Below the pieces are notes generated by a model. It was given only the letters and a program-made list of their open reading frames with translations. It searched no databases and was not told the DNA's origin. The translations under genes and the position numbers were made by a program. 64,000 bases of DNA from Streptomyces aculeolatus (GTDB lineage: Bacteria; Actinomycetota; Actinomycetes; Streptomycetales; Streptomycetaceae): the NCBI RefSeq assembly GCF_020400605.1, contig NZ_JAINRD010000016.1, positions 1-64,000 of the forward strand. Reading direction: 5' to 3'. Of this stretch, positions 49,801 through 58,687 are shown piece by piece. Positions within the stretch are counted from its first letter, which is position 1. Each line of letters opens with the position of its first letter.

Positions 49801-50921
49801 AACGACGCGAACTGCAACGCCGTCACACCCTCGGCCACCCCCAGCACCGGGCGCATCGCCTCCGCCAGATTCGCCGCGCCACCGTGGTGGATGGCGACGC
49901 CCTTCGGCCGCCCCGTCGAGCCGGAGGTGTAGATCACGTACGCCAACTGCCCCGACAACAGCGCCGTGTCCAGCGGCTCCGCGGACTCCGCCGCGACGGC
50001 TTCCGCCGCATCGTCCAGCGACACGGTGCGCGTCACCGACTCCGGTACCACCCCCGCCGTGGCACCGGCCGTCAGCACGACCGCGGCTCCGCTGTCGGCT
50101 GCCATGAACGCCAACCGCTCCGCCGGATATGCCGGATCCAGCGGCACGTACGCGCCCCCGGCCTTCCAGACCGCGAGTATCCCCGCGATCATCTCCACGC
50201 CACGCGGCAGACACAGCCCCACCCGTGACTCCCGGCACACACCCAGCCGCCGCAGGTACCGTGCCAACCGGTTCGCCTGCTGATCCAGCTCCGCGTACGA
50301 CACCGTGTCCACGCCGCATCGCACGGCGCACGCGCCCGGCGTGCGCCGCGCCCACGCCTCGAACCGGTCCAGGACCGTCCCGGACGGCACCGTGCGGCCC
50401 GTCTCGTTCCACCCCGACACCACCAACGCCCGCTCCCCCGTGCCCAGCAGACCCACGTCGCCCACCCGGGCCTCCGGGCCGGCGCTCATGCGCTCCGCGA
50501 ATCTCACAAACATCTGTCTCAGCGCCGCTGTCGCCGCCCCGGATATCGGATCCGGAACCGCGGACGCGGATATCACGCACTCCGCCTCGTGCTCGGGTAT
50601 CGCTCCGCCGTCTGCCCGCACGGCATTCGAGACGGCGACGAGCGTTTCCTCGGCCCGCCGCTGGATGGCGTCCAGCGTGTTCCCCGGAGCGACCTCGATG
50701 CGCAGAGCCCCGGACATCTCCCCCTCGACGACGACCGCGATTTCCCGGTCACCCGTCATTCGGTGGAGGAATCCCGCCGCAACGGCAGCCGCCTCGGCCG
50801 CAGACACGTCGATGTGAACCGCGAGATCGAGGCCGTCCGTGAAACGGATATCCCAAGTGCTGTCGGCGGGGCACGGTGTCACGTGTACCACTGGCAGGAC
50901 AGGGCTGCGCGAATCAGACAT
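40800..50921 (-). CDS. NRPS, modules 1-3: (partial C)-A-T-C-A-T-C-A-T-E
   Basis: A 3373-residue starter synthetase. Residues 1 to about 160 resemble only the C-terminal half of a condensation domain (GFLHRMTGDREIAVVV, TLDAIQRRAEETL, RVGDVGLLGTGER) and lack the HHxxxDG half, so chain initiation is by module 1. A domains 1 and 2 both show DALSVGTVI (probably Dpg). A domain 3 shows DAYWWGGTF, a valine code. Carriers are S716, S1765 and S2818. The C domains of modules 2 and 3 have HHIALDG. Only module 3 has an E domain (HHLAVDG). ATG at 50921 with GGAGA 7 nt upstream. The end (DQFEAIAAKLQGGLTR) looks like a docking tail, and the stop overlaps the next NRPS start. Confidence 0.95.
46664..47154. 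repeat. near-identical A-domain tract, copy in module 2
   Basis: Partner of 24930-25420 at an offset of 21734 bp, with only scattered mismatches. Together with the 300-bp tracts it shows that the five modules sharing one specificity code form a recently amplified family. Confidence 0.75.
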
Positions 50922-51022
50922 TCCTGAGTCTCCACTGGCTCCATCAGGCGACGTCGGTCATGGCGATTGCGGACGGCGCGACACTGCGCGTCCTCTGCCT
51001 GCGATTGGCGGAATCCGTGGCT

Positions 51023-53128
51023 CTAGCGCGGTCCCGGGCCGTGCAGGACGGGGCCCGGCCCGCCCATTCCGGGTCCCGGGCCCATTCCCGGGCCGGGACC
51101 GATGAGTATTCCCTGCGGGGGGCCGTCCATCATGGGGCCGTTCGGCGGCATCGGTGCCATCTCCGATACCGGGGCGTCGCCGTTCTTCGGCCGGCGGGAG
51201 AACTGGGTGCGGTACAGCTCGGCGTAGAGACCGTCGAGTTCGAGAAGATCGTCGTGGGTGCCGTGCTCCTGGACCTGGCCCTGGTCGATGACGAGGATCT
51301 GGTCCGCGTCACGGATAGTGGAGAGGCGGTGGGCGATCACCAGCGAGGTCCGGCCCGTGAGCGCCGTCTTGAGGGCCCGCTGCAGCGCCGCCTCCGACTC
51401 GGAGTCCAGGTGGGCGGTCGCTTCGTCGAGGACCACGATCGGCGGTGCCTTGAGCAGGAGCCGGGCCATGGCGATGCGCTGCTTCTCGCCGCCGGACATC
51501 CGGTAGCCCCGGTCTCCGACGAGGGTGTCGAGGCCGTCGGGCAGCGCCTCGATCAGGCTCCAGATCTGGGCGGCCCGGCAGGCTTCGATCATGTCCTTCT
51601 CGGCGGCGTCCGGGCGGGCGTACTGGAGGTTCTGCCGAATGGTGGTGTGGAAGAGGTGGGCGTCCTGGGTGACCATTCCGACGGTGTCGCGGAGCGAAAC
51701 CAGCGTCAGGTCGCGGAGGTCGTGGCCGCCGATCCGCACGACTCCCTCGCCCGGGTCGTAGAGCCTCGGCACCAAGTGCGTGATGGTGGTCTTGCCGGCG
51801 CCCGAGGGGCCGACGAGGGCGGTGAGCTTCCCCGCGGGGGCCGTGAAGTTCAGGCCGCGCAGAGTCCACGAGTTGTCCCCGCGCCGGAGTGCGGGGCCCG
51901 CGAGGGACTCCAGGGAGGCGAGGGAGACGTCCGCCGCGGAGGGATAGCGGAAGGAGACACCCGAGAACTCGATCTCCGGGGCACTGGCCGCTGCCCCGTT
52001 CGCCTCGGACCTGACGGGGTCGGCACCGGGGGCGCCGGCTCCGGTCGCGGCGGCCCGGGGCAGGGCGCGGGCGTTCGGCTTCTCCTGGATGAGCGGCTGG
52101 AGGTCGAGGATCTCGAAGAGCCGGTCGAAGCTGACCAGCGCCATCAGGATGTCCCTCTGGGCGCCGGAGAGCTGGTTGATGGGCGCGAGCAGCCTGGTGA
52201 GCAGGGTGGCGAGGGCCACCAGGGTGCCGATCTGGAAGACGCCCTCGATGACCAGGCCGCCGCCGAGGCCGTAGACCAGCGCGGTGGAGAGGGAGCCGAC
52301 GAGCATCATCGACAGGAAGAGGAGCTTGGAGTAGACGGACGCGCGGACGCCGAGGTCGCGGCCCTTGCCCGCGAGGTCCGCGAACATCCCGTTCTCGGTC
52401 TCGGGCCGTCCGTAGAGCTTGGCGAGCAGCGCGCCGGTGACGTTGAACCGCTCGCTCATGAACGCGCCGATCTCACCGTTGACCTGCATGTGTTCGCGCA
52501 TGACGCGCTGGAGCCGGTGGCCGACGACCTTGCCGGGGAGGATGAACAGGGGGAGCATCACGAGGCTGATCAGCGTGATCGCCCAGGAGAGGTAGAACAT
52601 CGCGCCCAGCACGAGGAGCGCCGTCAGGCCGGCGGAGACGACGGTGGACAGCAGGGAGGTCAGGGCCTGCTGGGCACCGACGACGTCGGTGTTGAGCCGG
52701 CTGACCAGGGATCCGGTCTGCGCGCGGGTGAAGAAGCCGAGCGGCTGGCGCTGGACGTGGTCGAAGACCTCCGTGCGCAGGTCGTAGATGAGCCCTTCGC
52801 TGACCTTGCCGGAGAGCCATGCCTCGGCGAAGCCGACGACGGTCTGCAGGAGCGAGAGGGCCGCGACCGCTACGGCGATCCAGACGACGACGGAGGTGTC
52901 CCCCGGCATGATGCCGTTGTCGATGAGGTATTTGAAGAGAATGGGGACGGCGACCACGATTCCCGCGTTGAGCGCGGTGACGCCGAACAGTACGGAAATT
53001 CTTAGTCGGTGGGGCCGGGTATAGGGAAGGATGCGCTTCGCCGTACCCTTCTTCACCTTCTGCCTGGTGACCGAATCCGGCCCTCCGGCGCGCATGATGA
53101 CCGGCCCGGAGCCGCCAATCATGGCCAC
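51023..53128 (-). CDS. ABC exporter (fused membrane and ATPase domains), likely product export
   Basis: A 701-residue half-transporter of the multidrug/lipid exporter type. An N-terminal six-helix membrane domain (about residues 40-330) is followed by an ATPase domain with Walker A GPSGAGKTT, signature MSGGEKQRIAMARLL, Walker B VVLDEATAHLDS and H-loop VIAHRLST. A variable linker of about 80 residues rich in Ala/Gly lies between them. The C-terminus is an unusual 45-residue tail of Gly-Pro-Met repeats (GPGPGMGPGPGMGGPG). The GTG start at 53128 has a perfect GGAGG 6 nt upstream. It sits between mbtH and the first NRPS, the place occupied by exporters in GPA clusters, so it probably exports the finished peptide. 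Confidence 0.93.
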   Translation of the reverse strand: MAMIGGSGPVIMRAGGPDSVTRQKVKKGTAKRILPYTRPHRLRISVLFGVTALNAGIVVAVPILFKYLIDNGIMPGDTSVVVWIAVAVAALSLLQTVVGFAEAWLSGKVSEGLIYDLRTEVFDHVQRQPLGFFTRAQTGSLVSRLNTDVVGAQQALTSLLSTVVSAGLTALLVLGAMFYLSWAITLISLVMLPLFILPGKVVGHRLQRVMREHMQVNGEIGAFMSERFNVTGALLAKLYGRPETENGMFADLAGKGRDLGVRASVYSKLLFLSMMLVGSLSTALVYGLGGGLVIEGVFQIGTLVALATLLTRLLAPINQLSGAQRDILMALVSFDRLFEILDLQPLIQEKPNARALPRAAATGAGAPGADPVRSEANGAAASAPEIEFSGVSFRYPSAADVSLASLESLAGPALRRGDNSWTLRGLNFTAPAGKLTALVGPSGAGKTTITHLVPRLYDPGEGVVRIGGHDLRDLTLVSLRDTVGMVTQDAHLFHTTIRQNLQYARPDAAEKDMIEACRAAQIWSLIEALPDGLDTLVGDRGYRMSGGEKQRIAMARLLLKAPPIVVLDEATAHLDSESEAALQRALKTALTGRTSLVIAHRLSTIRDADQILVIDQGQVQEHGTHDDLLELDGLYAELYRTQFSRRPKNGDAPVSEMAPMPPNGPMMDGPPQGILIGPGPGMGPGPGMGGPGPVLHGPGPR

Positions 53129-53165
53129 GAGTTACCTCCAGTGCTCGTCGTCGGGCCGTGGTGTC

Positions 53166-53396
53166 CTAGCGGGCGGCCGATTGCTCGTGCCGGTCCATCT
53201 CTTCGATGAGGCTCTTCGGCCGCATGTCGGTCCAGTTCTCCTCGATGTAGTCCATGCATGCCTTGCGGCTTTCCTCGCCGAAGACGGACTTCCAGCCTGC
53301 AGGGACTTCGGCGAAGGCGGGCCAGAGTGAGTGCTGGTTCTCGTCGTTGACCAGGACCAGGAAAGTGCCGCTCTCGTTGTCGAACGGATTCGCCAT
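53166..53396 (-). CDS. mbtH: MbtH-like protein, adenylation-domain partner
   Basis: A 76-residue MbtH-like protein with the family signature: NDENQHSLWPAF, VPAGW, R..C...IE.NWTDMRPKSL. These proteins bind A domains and are often needed for their folding or activity, especially for Tyr/Hpg/Dpg-type domains in GPA assembly lines. The ATG at 53396 was chosen (GGGAG 5 nt upstream; family members start MxNPFDN). It is the first gene of the long unit running through the exporter and NRPS genes. Its promoter region carries the triple half-site array at 53465-53513. Confidence 0.97.
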   Translation of the reverse strand: MANPFDNESGTFLVLVNDENQHSLWPAFAEVPAGWKSVFGEESRKACMDYIEENWTDMRPKSLIEEMDRHEQSAAR

Positions 53397-53436
53397 GACC
53401 GCTCCCGTCGGTGGGGTTTCCCTCAAGTCGGAATAC

Positions 53437-53442
53437 ACACTA
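53437..53442 (-). promoter_or_regulatory. candidate -10 element of the mbtH/NRPS promoter
   Basis: TAGTGT on the minus strand fits the TAnnnT form of actinomycete housekeeping promoters. It lies 41 bp before the mbtH start and 22 bp downstream of the regulator half-site array, an arrangement suited to an activator. No good -35 is seen, which fits activator dependence. Confidence 0.35.
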
Positions 53443-53464
53443 ACCAGGCGGGAAGAAGGCGACA

Positions 53465-53513
53465 AGGTTGGACAACCTGAAGGTGTCCAACTGTGAATTG
53501 TCAGCAGTTGGAC
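53465..53513. promoter_or_regulatory. StrR-type operator array before mbtH (three half-sites, 20-bp period)
   Basis: Three 9-bp half-sites occur: AGGTTGGAC (53465-53473), GTCCAACTG (53485-53493) and CAGTTGGAC (53505-53513). Each is separated by exactly 11 bp. The last two form a perfect inverted repeat 9-N11-9, the same geometry as the known StrR consensus GTTCGACTG-N11-CAGTCGAAC that is also used by GPA regulators Bbr and Tei15*. The array is about 69 bp upstream of the mbtH start. A matching array precedes hpgT. Confidence 0.75.
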
Positions 53514-53546
53514 GGGCGTTATTCGGGGGAAACGGAAAGGAGCGGC

Positions 53547-54848
53547 TCAGAAATTGGCCGGTGCGGCGCCGGGCGCCGCGAGCCCCACCACCCGGGAGTC
53601 CTCCGCCGGCGCGTCGTCGCGCAGCGGGAAGGCGACGGTCACGGCGAGCCCGCCGCCGGCTCTCGCCTCGGCGGTGAGCGTGGCGTCGTGGGCGGTGGCG
53701 ATGGAGCGGACGATCGACAGCCCCAGACCGTGGTGCCCGTCGCCGGCGGTGCGGCGGAGCCGCTGGAAGGGGTTGAAGAGGCGCTCGACCTGGTCCGGCG
53801 GGACCGCACTGCCGGTGTTGCGGACGGAGAGGAACGCGCCCCCGTCCCGTACCCCGGTGGCGATCTCGACGCTGCCGCCCGGGACGTTGTAGTCGATGGC
53901 GTTGTCGAGGAGGTTGGCCACCAGGCGGTGGATGAGGGCGGAGTCGCCGGAGATGCAGGCCGGTTCTATGGCCGACTCGACGGCCAGGTCACGCCGGCCG
54001 ATCTCGGGCCGGAAGGCGGGCAGGACCTCGTGGGTGAGCGCGGCGAGGTCGAGCGGTTCCGGGTTGTCCAGGCCCCGGTCGCTGCTGGAGAGGGTGAGGA
54101 GCGACTCCAGGAGGGTGGCCTGCTGCTTGCTGATCGTCAGCAGCCGCTCGAAGTTGGCGCGGAAGGATTCGAGGGTGGCGCCGCGGTCGATGAGGGTCTC
54201 CTCCAGCAGCGCGTGTTCGAGGGTGAGGGGTGTGCGCAGTTCGTGGGCGGCGTTGGCGACGAATCTCTTCTGGGATTCGAGCGCCGTCTCCAGCCTGCCG
54301 AGCAGGCCGTTGACGGTGTCGGCGAGGTCTTTCAGCTCGTCGGGCGGGCCGCCGGTCGCCAGGCGCTCGTGCAGGTTGCGTGCGGAGATGTGGCGGATGG
54401 TGCTCGTCATGGTGCGCAGCGGGCGCAGGACGCGGCCGGCGACCACCCAGCCGAGCCCGATGGCGATGACGGACATGATGGCGAGGGCGAGCCCGGACTG
54501 CATGAGCAGCCGGTCGAGCATCGCCTCCCGCTGGTGCCACGCCTGCTGGCGCATCTCCTCGACGATGCCGCCCTCCTGGCTGCCGAGATCCTCGTCCAGC
54601 CGGTAGGTGCGGGTGTCCGCCTGGGCGGAGGACCCGGACGAGCCGTACTGCACGTCCTTGAACGTCACCAGGCCGCCGGAGGGGCGCGCGACGAGAAGGT
54701 ACGTGATGGCCAGCAGTACGGCGCCGGAGAGGACGAAGAGCGATCCGTACAGGAGCGTGAGGCGTACCCGGACCCGGCGGGGCGTGAGCTGCGCGGACAT
54801 CGCGCCGACACGTTTCAGGACGGCCAGGTGCAGTCTCGACGGCCCCAT
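53547..54848 (-). CDS. sensor histidine kinase (second two-component pair)
   Basis: A 433-residue membrane kinase. It has a transmembrane helix at about residues 33-53, an extracytoplasmic loop of about 70 residues, a second helix at about 120-140, HAMP, an H-box (FVANAAHELRTPLT), an N-box (NLLDNAIDYN) and an ATP lid (HHGLGLSIV). ATG start 9 bp after the regulator stop, with GAGG upstream. It is closely similar in layout and sequence to the kinase at 2225-3394. VanRS-like pairs are common in GPA clusters; no vanHAX genes are visible here, so the output may be export, regulation of the cluster, or resistance genes elsewhere. Confidence 0.92.
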   Translation of the reverse strand: MGPSRLHLAVLKRVGAMSAQLTPRRVRVRLTLLYGSLFVLSGAVLLAITYLLVARPSGGLVTFKDVQYGSSGSSAQADTRTYRLDEDLGSQEGGIVEEMRQQAWHQREAMLDRLLMQSGLALAIMSVIAIGLGWVVAGRVLRPLRTMTSTIRHISARNLHERLATGGPPDELKDLADTVNGLLGRLETALESQKRFVANAAHELRTPLTLEHALLEETLIDRGATLESFRANFERLLTISKQQATLLESLLTLSSSDRGLDNPEPLDLAALTHEVLPAFRPEIGRRDLAVESAIEPACISGDSALIHRLVANLLDNAIDYNVPGGSVEIATGVRDGGAFLSVRNTGSAVPPDQVERLFNPFQRLRRTAGDGHHGLGLSIVRSIATAHDATLTAEARAGGGLAVTVAFPLRDDAPAEDSRVVGLAAPGAAPANF

Positions 54849-54857
54849 GTGCGCACC

Positions 54858-55511
54858 TCAAATCCGGTAGCCGCTCCGCGGCACCGTCTCGATCACCGGG
54901 GGCAGACCGAGCTTGGAGCGCAGGCGGTTGATCGTGGTCTTCACCGTCGTGGTGAACGGGTCGGCCGCCTCGTCCCACACGCGTTCGAGGAGTTCTTCCG
55001 CCGACACCACCCGTCCCTGGGCGGAGAGCAGGCACTCCAGGACGGCGAGTTCCTTGGGGGTGAGGGTCAGGCGTTCGCCGCCGCGGGTGGCGAAGCGCTG
55101 GGCGGGGTCGAGCCGGAGGTCGCCGTGCTCCAGTACGGGCGGGACGGCGGGCTGGGCGCGGCGGGCGAGGGCCCGCAGCCGGGCGACCAGCTCGGCGTAG
55201 GCGAAGGGTTTGGGCAGGTAGTCGTCGGCGCCGAGGTTCAGTCCTTCGACGCGGTCGATGATCGTCCCGGATGCCGTGAGCATCAGCACCCGCGCGTGGT
55301 GGGGCTGGGAGACCAGTTCCTTGCACACGTCGTCGCCGTGGACGCCCGGGAGGTCGCGGTCGAGGACGACGACGTCGTAGTCGACGGTCATCGTGCGCTC
55401 CAGCGCGTCGGATCCGTCGTACACGACATCGACGGCCATACCCTCCCGGCGCAGCACCCGTGCCACCGAGTCGGCCAGCTCAGCGTGGTCTTCGACTACC
55501 AGAACCCTCAT
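54858..55511 (-). CDS. OmpR-family response regulator (second two-component pair)
   Basis: A 217-residue regulator with acidic pocket E7/D8, phospho-acceptor D51 (VVVLDRDLPG), the Lys in LPKPF and a winged-helix C-terminus ending RLRSKLGLPPVIETVPRSGYRI. The ATG at 55511 (AGGTG 6 nt upstream) starts the receiver strand MRVLVVEDH; the longer frame adds a basic extension not seen in the family. A perfect direct repeat GTCAC-N6-GTCAC lies about 97 bp upstream. With the kinase it forms a pair paralogous to 2225-4028. Confidence 0.92.
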   Translation of the reverse strand: MRVLVVEDHAELADSVARVLRREGMAVDVVYDGSDALERTMTVDYDVVVLDRDLPGVHGDDVCKELVSQPHHARVLMLTASGTIIDRVEGLNLGADDYLPKPFAYAELVARLRALARRAQPAVPPVLEHGDLRLDPAQRFATRGGERLTLTPKELAVLECLLSAQGRVVSAEELLERVWDEAADPFTTTVKTTINRLRSKLGLPPVIETVPRSGYRI

Positions 55512-55607
55512 CAGCGGCACCTGCCGGCGGTCTCGCGGGCGCATGGTGAGGATGCGGCGGATGGGCATTCGAGAACGGCCATCACGACAGACGATCCCCC
55601 ACCTTGC

Positions 55608-55623
55608 GTCACACTGCGGTCAC
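55608..55623. promoter_or_regulatory. candidate response-regulator operator, perfect 11-bp direct repeat
   Basis: GTCAC-N6-GTCAC on the plus strand (minus strand GTGAC-N6-GTGAC) fits the tandem sites of OmpR-type regulators such as AfsQ1. It lies in the 250-bp gap before the second response regulator. The same gap also holds a 12-bp palindrome CGGTTCGAACCG at 55656-55667 and no gene. Confidence 0.45.
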
Positions 55624-55761
55624 AGCGCTTCACTTCGTCGCGTCCCCGTGCTTTTCGGTTCGAACCGCCTTCAGATTAGCGCGGCCGGGCATAAGGCCGG
55701 GGTTTCAGCGGACAGGTTCCGGCCGGGGCCCGGGCGCCGGTGGCTGCCCGGCCGGCCGGGC

Positions 55762-56571
55762 TCAGGCCGGAGTGGCGGCGAAGAAGTCGAGGACGGCCGC
55801 GTTGACGGTGTCCGGCCTTTCGAGGTAGCCGTAGTGGCCGCAGCCGGGAATCTCGACGTACGCGCCGTGCGGGATGGCGGCGGCGACCTCGCGCGACAGG
55901 TGCGGGCGAACGACGAGGTCGTCGCCGAAGCCGATGACCAGGCACGGGCAGGAGATGCGTGCGTACGCGCCGAGCCGGTTGTCCATTGTCTGCAGTTCCA
56001 GCTGACCGCGGAATGCCGACATGTCGACTGCTGTCATCTCGAAGACGTCGAGCCAGTCCCGCAGCGTCGCCTCGTCGTTCAGCGTCCGCGGGGAGAGGTT
56101 CTGGAGGGCGTTGACGTACGCGGCGTAGCGCGGCGGGAGCTTCACGCCGCTGTCGCAGAGGTCGAGTTCGGCGGCGGTCATGGCCGAGATCAGGCCGTCG
56201 GCGTGCCCGGTGGGAGCCATGAGGACGGCCTGCCGCACCAGGCCGGGGCGGGCGAGGAGCAGTTCCTGCACGATGCTCGCGCCGAGGGAGAAGCCGACGA
56301 CGCGGCACGGCGCGAGGCCCAGGTCTTCGATGAGCCCGGTGGTGTCGGCGGCCATGTCGGCGAGGGTGAAGCCCTCGGGGCACGGGTCGCTGGGCGGCAT
56401 GCCGCGGTTGTCGACGGTGACCACCCGGTGGCCGGCGGCGGTGAGGGCCGGCACCTGGTGGGTGCGCCAGATCCGTCCGGGGGCACCGGTGCCGGTGACC
56501 ATGACGACCGGCGGGCCGGTGCCGTAGTCGTCGAAACCGAGGGTGATCCCGTTGATGCTGGCTGTCGGCAT
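55762..56571 (-). CDS. alpha/beta hydrolase
   Basis: A 269-residue alpha/beta-fold hydrolase with nucleophile S95 in GFSLG, an Asp in FGDDLVV and the catalytic His in GCGHYGYLERP, so the triad is complete. It has no recognisable secretion signal and acts in the cytoplasm. It follows dpgC in the same direction after a 138-bp gap with a strong hairpin. Hydrolases of this type occur in several GPA clusters next to precursor genes. A thioesterase role on Dpg or Hpg intermediates, or on misloaded carriers, is possible but unproven. Confidence 0.85.
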   Translation of the reverse strand: MPTASINGITLGFDDYGTGPPVVMVTGTGAPGRIWRTHQVPALTAAGHRVVTVDNRGMPPSDPCPEGFTLADMAADTTGLIEDLGLAPCRVVGFSLGASIVQELLLARPGLVRQAVLMAPTGHADGLISAMTAAELDLCDSGVKLPPRYAAYVNALQNLSPRTLNDEATLRDWLDVFEMTAVDMSAFRGQLELQTMDNRLGAYARISCPCLVIGFGDDLVVRPHLSREVAAAIPHGAYVEIPGCGHYGYLERPDTVNAAVLDFFAATPA

Positions 56572-56668
56572 CGGGCCGGCTCCCTTCCTTCGTCGGCCGG
56601 CGGTTCCTTCGCCGGCCTGTCGCTCTCGGTGGCGGAGCCGGCGGTACGGGTCCTCCGCCCGGCCGCCG

Positions 56669-56705
56669 CGCCCGCGGCAGCCGGGGCGTCCGGCTGCCGC
56701 GGGCG
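56669..56705 (-). terminator. 16-bp hairpin after dpgC
   Basis: Bases 56669-56684 pair perfectly with 56690-56705 around a 5-nt loop, starting 4 nt after the dpgC stop. There is no T-run, but the stem is long and GC-rich. It likely ends or attenuates the dpgA-B-C transcript before the hydrolase gene. Confidence 0.6.
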
Positions 56706-56709
56706 GCGC

Positions 56710-58014
56710 TCACGCCGAACGCCGTGTGAACCGGCCGGCCTTGCCGACGACGTCCGCACCGTGGATCCGCCGGGCCTGCTGGAGCGCGAACTCGGCCATG
56801 TAGCGCCGGAACTCGTCCGCGGGCTCTTCCGCGAGGTTCAGCATGTGCCGGTTGGGCACGACGGCGGGGCCGCCGAGCCGTTCGACGGCGGCGGTGATCG
56901 CGTCGTCCATCCCCGCCGGTTCGACCACCTCGTCGAGCACCAGCCGCGCGTCCGGGTCGGTCGCCGGCAGTTTGCGGTCCTGGAGGATGACCTGCCGGGA
57001 GATCCGCGGGCCGGTGTGCCGGCCGAGCCGGAAGTTCCCGGCGCCCGGCACGATGCCCTCCCGGGCGGCGGGCAGGGACACGTAGGCGTCCGAGGCGGCG
57101 AGCACGTGGTCGCAGACGAGCAGCAGCTGCATGCCGCCGCCGATGGCGAAGGTGTCTACCGCCGCGATCCAGGGCTTCTCCACGGTGCGGGCGTGCCAGG
57201 GCGCGCCGTCCGCGCCGCGTACCCCGCGGACGATCTTGTGGATGTAGCCCAGCTCGCGGCGGAGCAGGAACCCCACCAGCGAGATGCCGCCCGCGTGCAG
57301 GCTCTTGAGGTTGATGCCGGCGCTGAAGACGCGCCTGCCGCGGTAGCGCGGATGCGTCATCTCGCCGCCGCGCAGCACGGCGACCCGGACGCCCGGGTCG
57401 AGCAGCGCGAGGTCGACGGCGGTCTCCATGTCGTCGACCTGCTGCTCGTCCTCGGCGTTGAGGCAGTCGTCGCGGTGCATCGTCAGATACGCCGCGCCGT
57501 CGCGCCGTTCGAGCCGGACGGAGCGGGTGTCGACCAGCCCTGTCTCGGTGAACCCCGGCAGCAGCTCCAGCGCGCGAGGGGTGGGGCGCAGCATCGTGTC
57601 GAGCAGGTGGGGGCCGGCGACGGGTGAGGCGAGGACCGCCCGCAGGAAGATGCCCTGGTCGATCTCGTGGCCTTCCTTGTCGGCCTGGAGCCGGTCGTGC
57701 TCGGCGGCCAGTTGCCCGGCGGTGGGTACGAGCCCGGGGTAGGCGACAGCCGCGGCATGCACCAGGTCGGCGAGCCGCAGCGGTGTGGTGCGGCCGTCGG
57801 TGAGCCGGTCGTAGACGGCGTCGACGTGGTTGTCGAGGAAGGCGGTGCGCAGCGCGCGGGCCTCGTCTCGGGCGCCGGCCGCGCGGGTCCGCTGGGCGGG
57901 CGAGCGGGCCTCGGGCGGCGGGAGCGCGGCGATCTTCTCCTCGGCCCGGGCGAGCGCGGCGCCGGTCGCGGCCCAGCCGTCCGGGGCCGAGGGCGGCCGC
58001 GGGTCCGCGGTCAC
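56710..58014 (-). CDS. dpgC: DpgC, cofactor-free 3,5-dihydroxyphenylacetyl-CoA dioxygenase
   Basis: A 434-residue protein, normal length for DpgC. It turns 3,5-dihydroxyphenylacetyl-CoA into 3,5-dihydroxyphenylglyoxylate using O2 without metal or flavin. A helical N-terminal region of about 200 residues precedes a crotonase core with SAGINLKSLHAG, FAIGGGMQLLLVCD and SLPAAREGIVPGAGN, as in the family. The GTG at 58014 overlaps the dpgB stop (GTGA), showing coupling. The product is transaminated to Dpg by HpgT, encoded in the same gene group. Confidence 0.96.
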   Translation of the reverse strand: MTADPRPPSAPDGWAATGAALARAEEKIAALPPPEARSPAQRTRAAGARDEARALRTAFLDNHVDAVYDRLTDGRTTPLRLADLVHAAAVAYPGLVPTAGQLAAEHDRLQADKEGHEIDQGIFLRAVLASPVAGPHLLDTMLRPTPRALELLPGFTETGLVDTRSVRLERRDGAAYLTMHRDDCLNAEDEQQVDDMETAVDLALLDPGVRVAVLRGGEMTHPRYRGRRVFSAGINLKSLHAGGISLVGFLLRRELGYIHKIVRGVRGADGAPWHARTVEKPWIAAVDTFAIGGGMQLLLVCDHVLAASDAYVSLPAAREGIVPGAGNFRLGRHTGPRISRQVILQDRKLPATDPDARLVLDEVVEPAGMDDAITAAVERLGGPAVVPNRHMLNLAEEPADEFRRYMAEFALQQARRIHGADVVGKAGRFTRRSA

Positions 58015-58673
58015 GATGCCACCCGGGCGGCGTCCGCCCGCAGTGAGCGGTCGCAGGCGGCGAGGTGCCGGCCGAGCGCGTCCTCGAAGCTGGTCGTCGT
58101 GGCGTCGAAGAGCAACTGCCTGCGGATGGCGACTTCCTTCCCGGACAGCCCGGCGACCAGTCCCGCGGCCGCGGCGACGCCGCTCGCGGGGTCCGCGGCG
58201 AGGTCGTCGACGAGGCCGAGCGCCCGCGCCTCCGGGGCGTCGATGGGCAGGCCGAAGAGGACGGCCCGGCGGATGGCGGCGGCGCCGGCCAGTTGGACGA
58301 GCCGGTAGCTCGCCATGCCGGGCCAGGTGGCCTCCCCGTCCCGGGCGACGAGCAGCCGGGCCCCTGGGGTGGCGACGCGGATGTCGGCGGCGAGGAAGGC
58401 GTCGAGCGCCGTGCCGCCGCAGTCGCCGCGGGCGACCGCGACGGTGGCGGCCGGCAGCCGCTCCAGCCGGCGCAGCCCCCGCTCCCACTTGCTGACCAGC
58501 TGGACGTCGAGTCCCGCGGTCCAGCCGGGCTCCGGGGCGCCGGTGACGTGCACCGTGACCAGGCCGGTGCCCCCGCCGTCCTCCGCTTCGTCGCAGATCG
58601 TGCCGAGTGCCCTGACGGAAGCGGCCGTCGGCGGCCCGGCCCCGTCGATCACCAGCGTGAGCGTGTCGCTCAT
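58011..58673 (-). CDS. dpgB: DpgB, enoyl-CoA hydratase-like partner of DpgA
   Basis: A 220-residue crotonase-fold protein with GDCGGTALDAFLAADIRV and the KWERGLRRLERLP segment of DpgB. Length and sequence fit DpgB rather than the longer DpgD. DpgB speeds up DpgA and helps dehydrate and aromatise the tetraketide to 3,5-dihydroxyphenylacetyl-CoA. ATG start with GGAGG 5 nt upstream, 14 bp after the dpgA stop. No dpgD follows, although dpgA-B-C-D normally occur together. Confidence 0.9.
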   Translation of the reverse strand: MSDTLTLVIDGAGPPTAASVRALGTICDEAEDGGGTGLVTVHVTGAPEPGWTAGLDVQLVSKWERGLRRLERLPAATVAVARGDCGGTALDAFLAADIRVATPGARLLVARDGEATWPGMASYRLVQLAGAAAIRRAVLFGLPIDAPEARALGLVDDLAADPASGVAAAAGLVAGLSGKEVAIRRQLLFDATTTSFEDALGRHLAACDRSLRADAARVAS

Positions 58674-58687
58674 CGCACCCTCCGCTC

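Noticed and set aside
58011..58673. Possible dpgD.
   Set aside because: Length (220 residues) and the KWERGLRRLERLP segment fit DpgB; DpgD is longer with a classical crotonase N-terminus.
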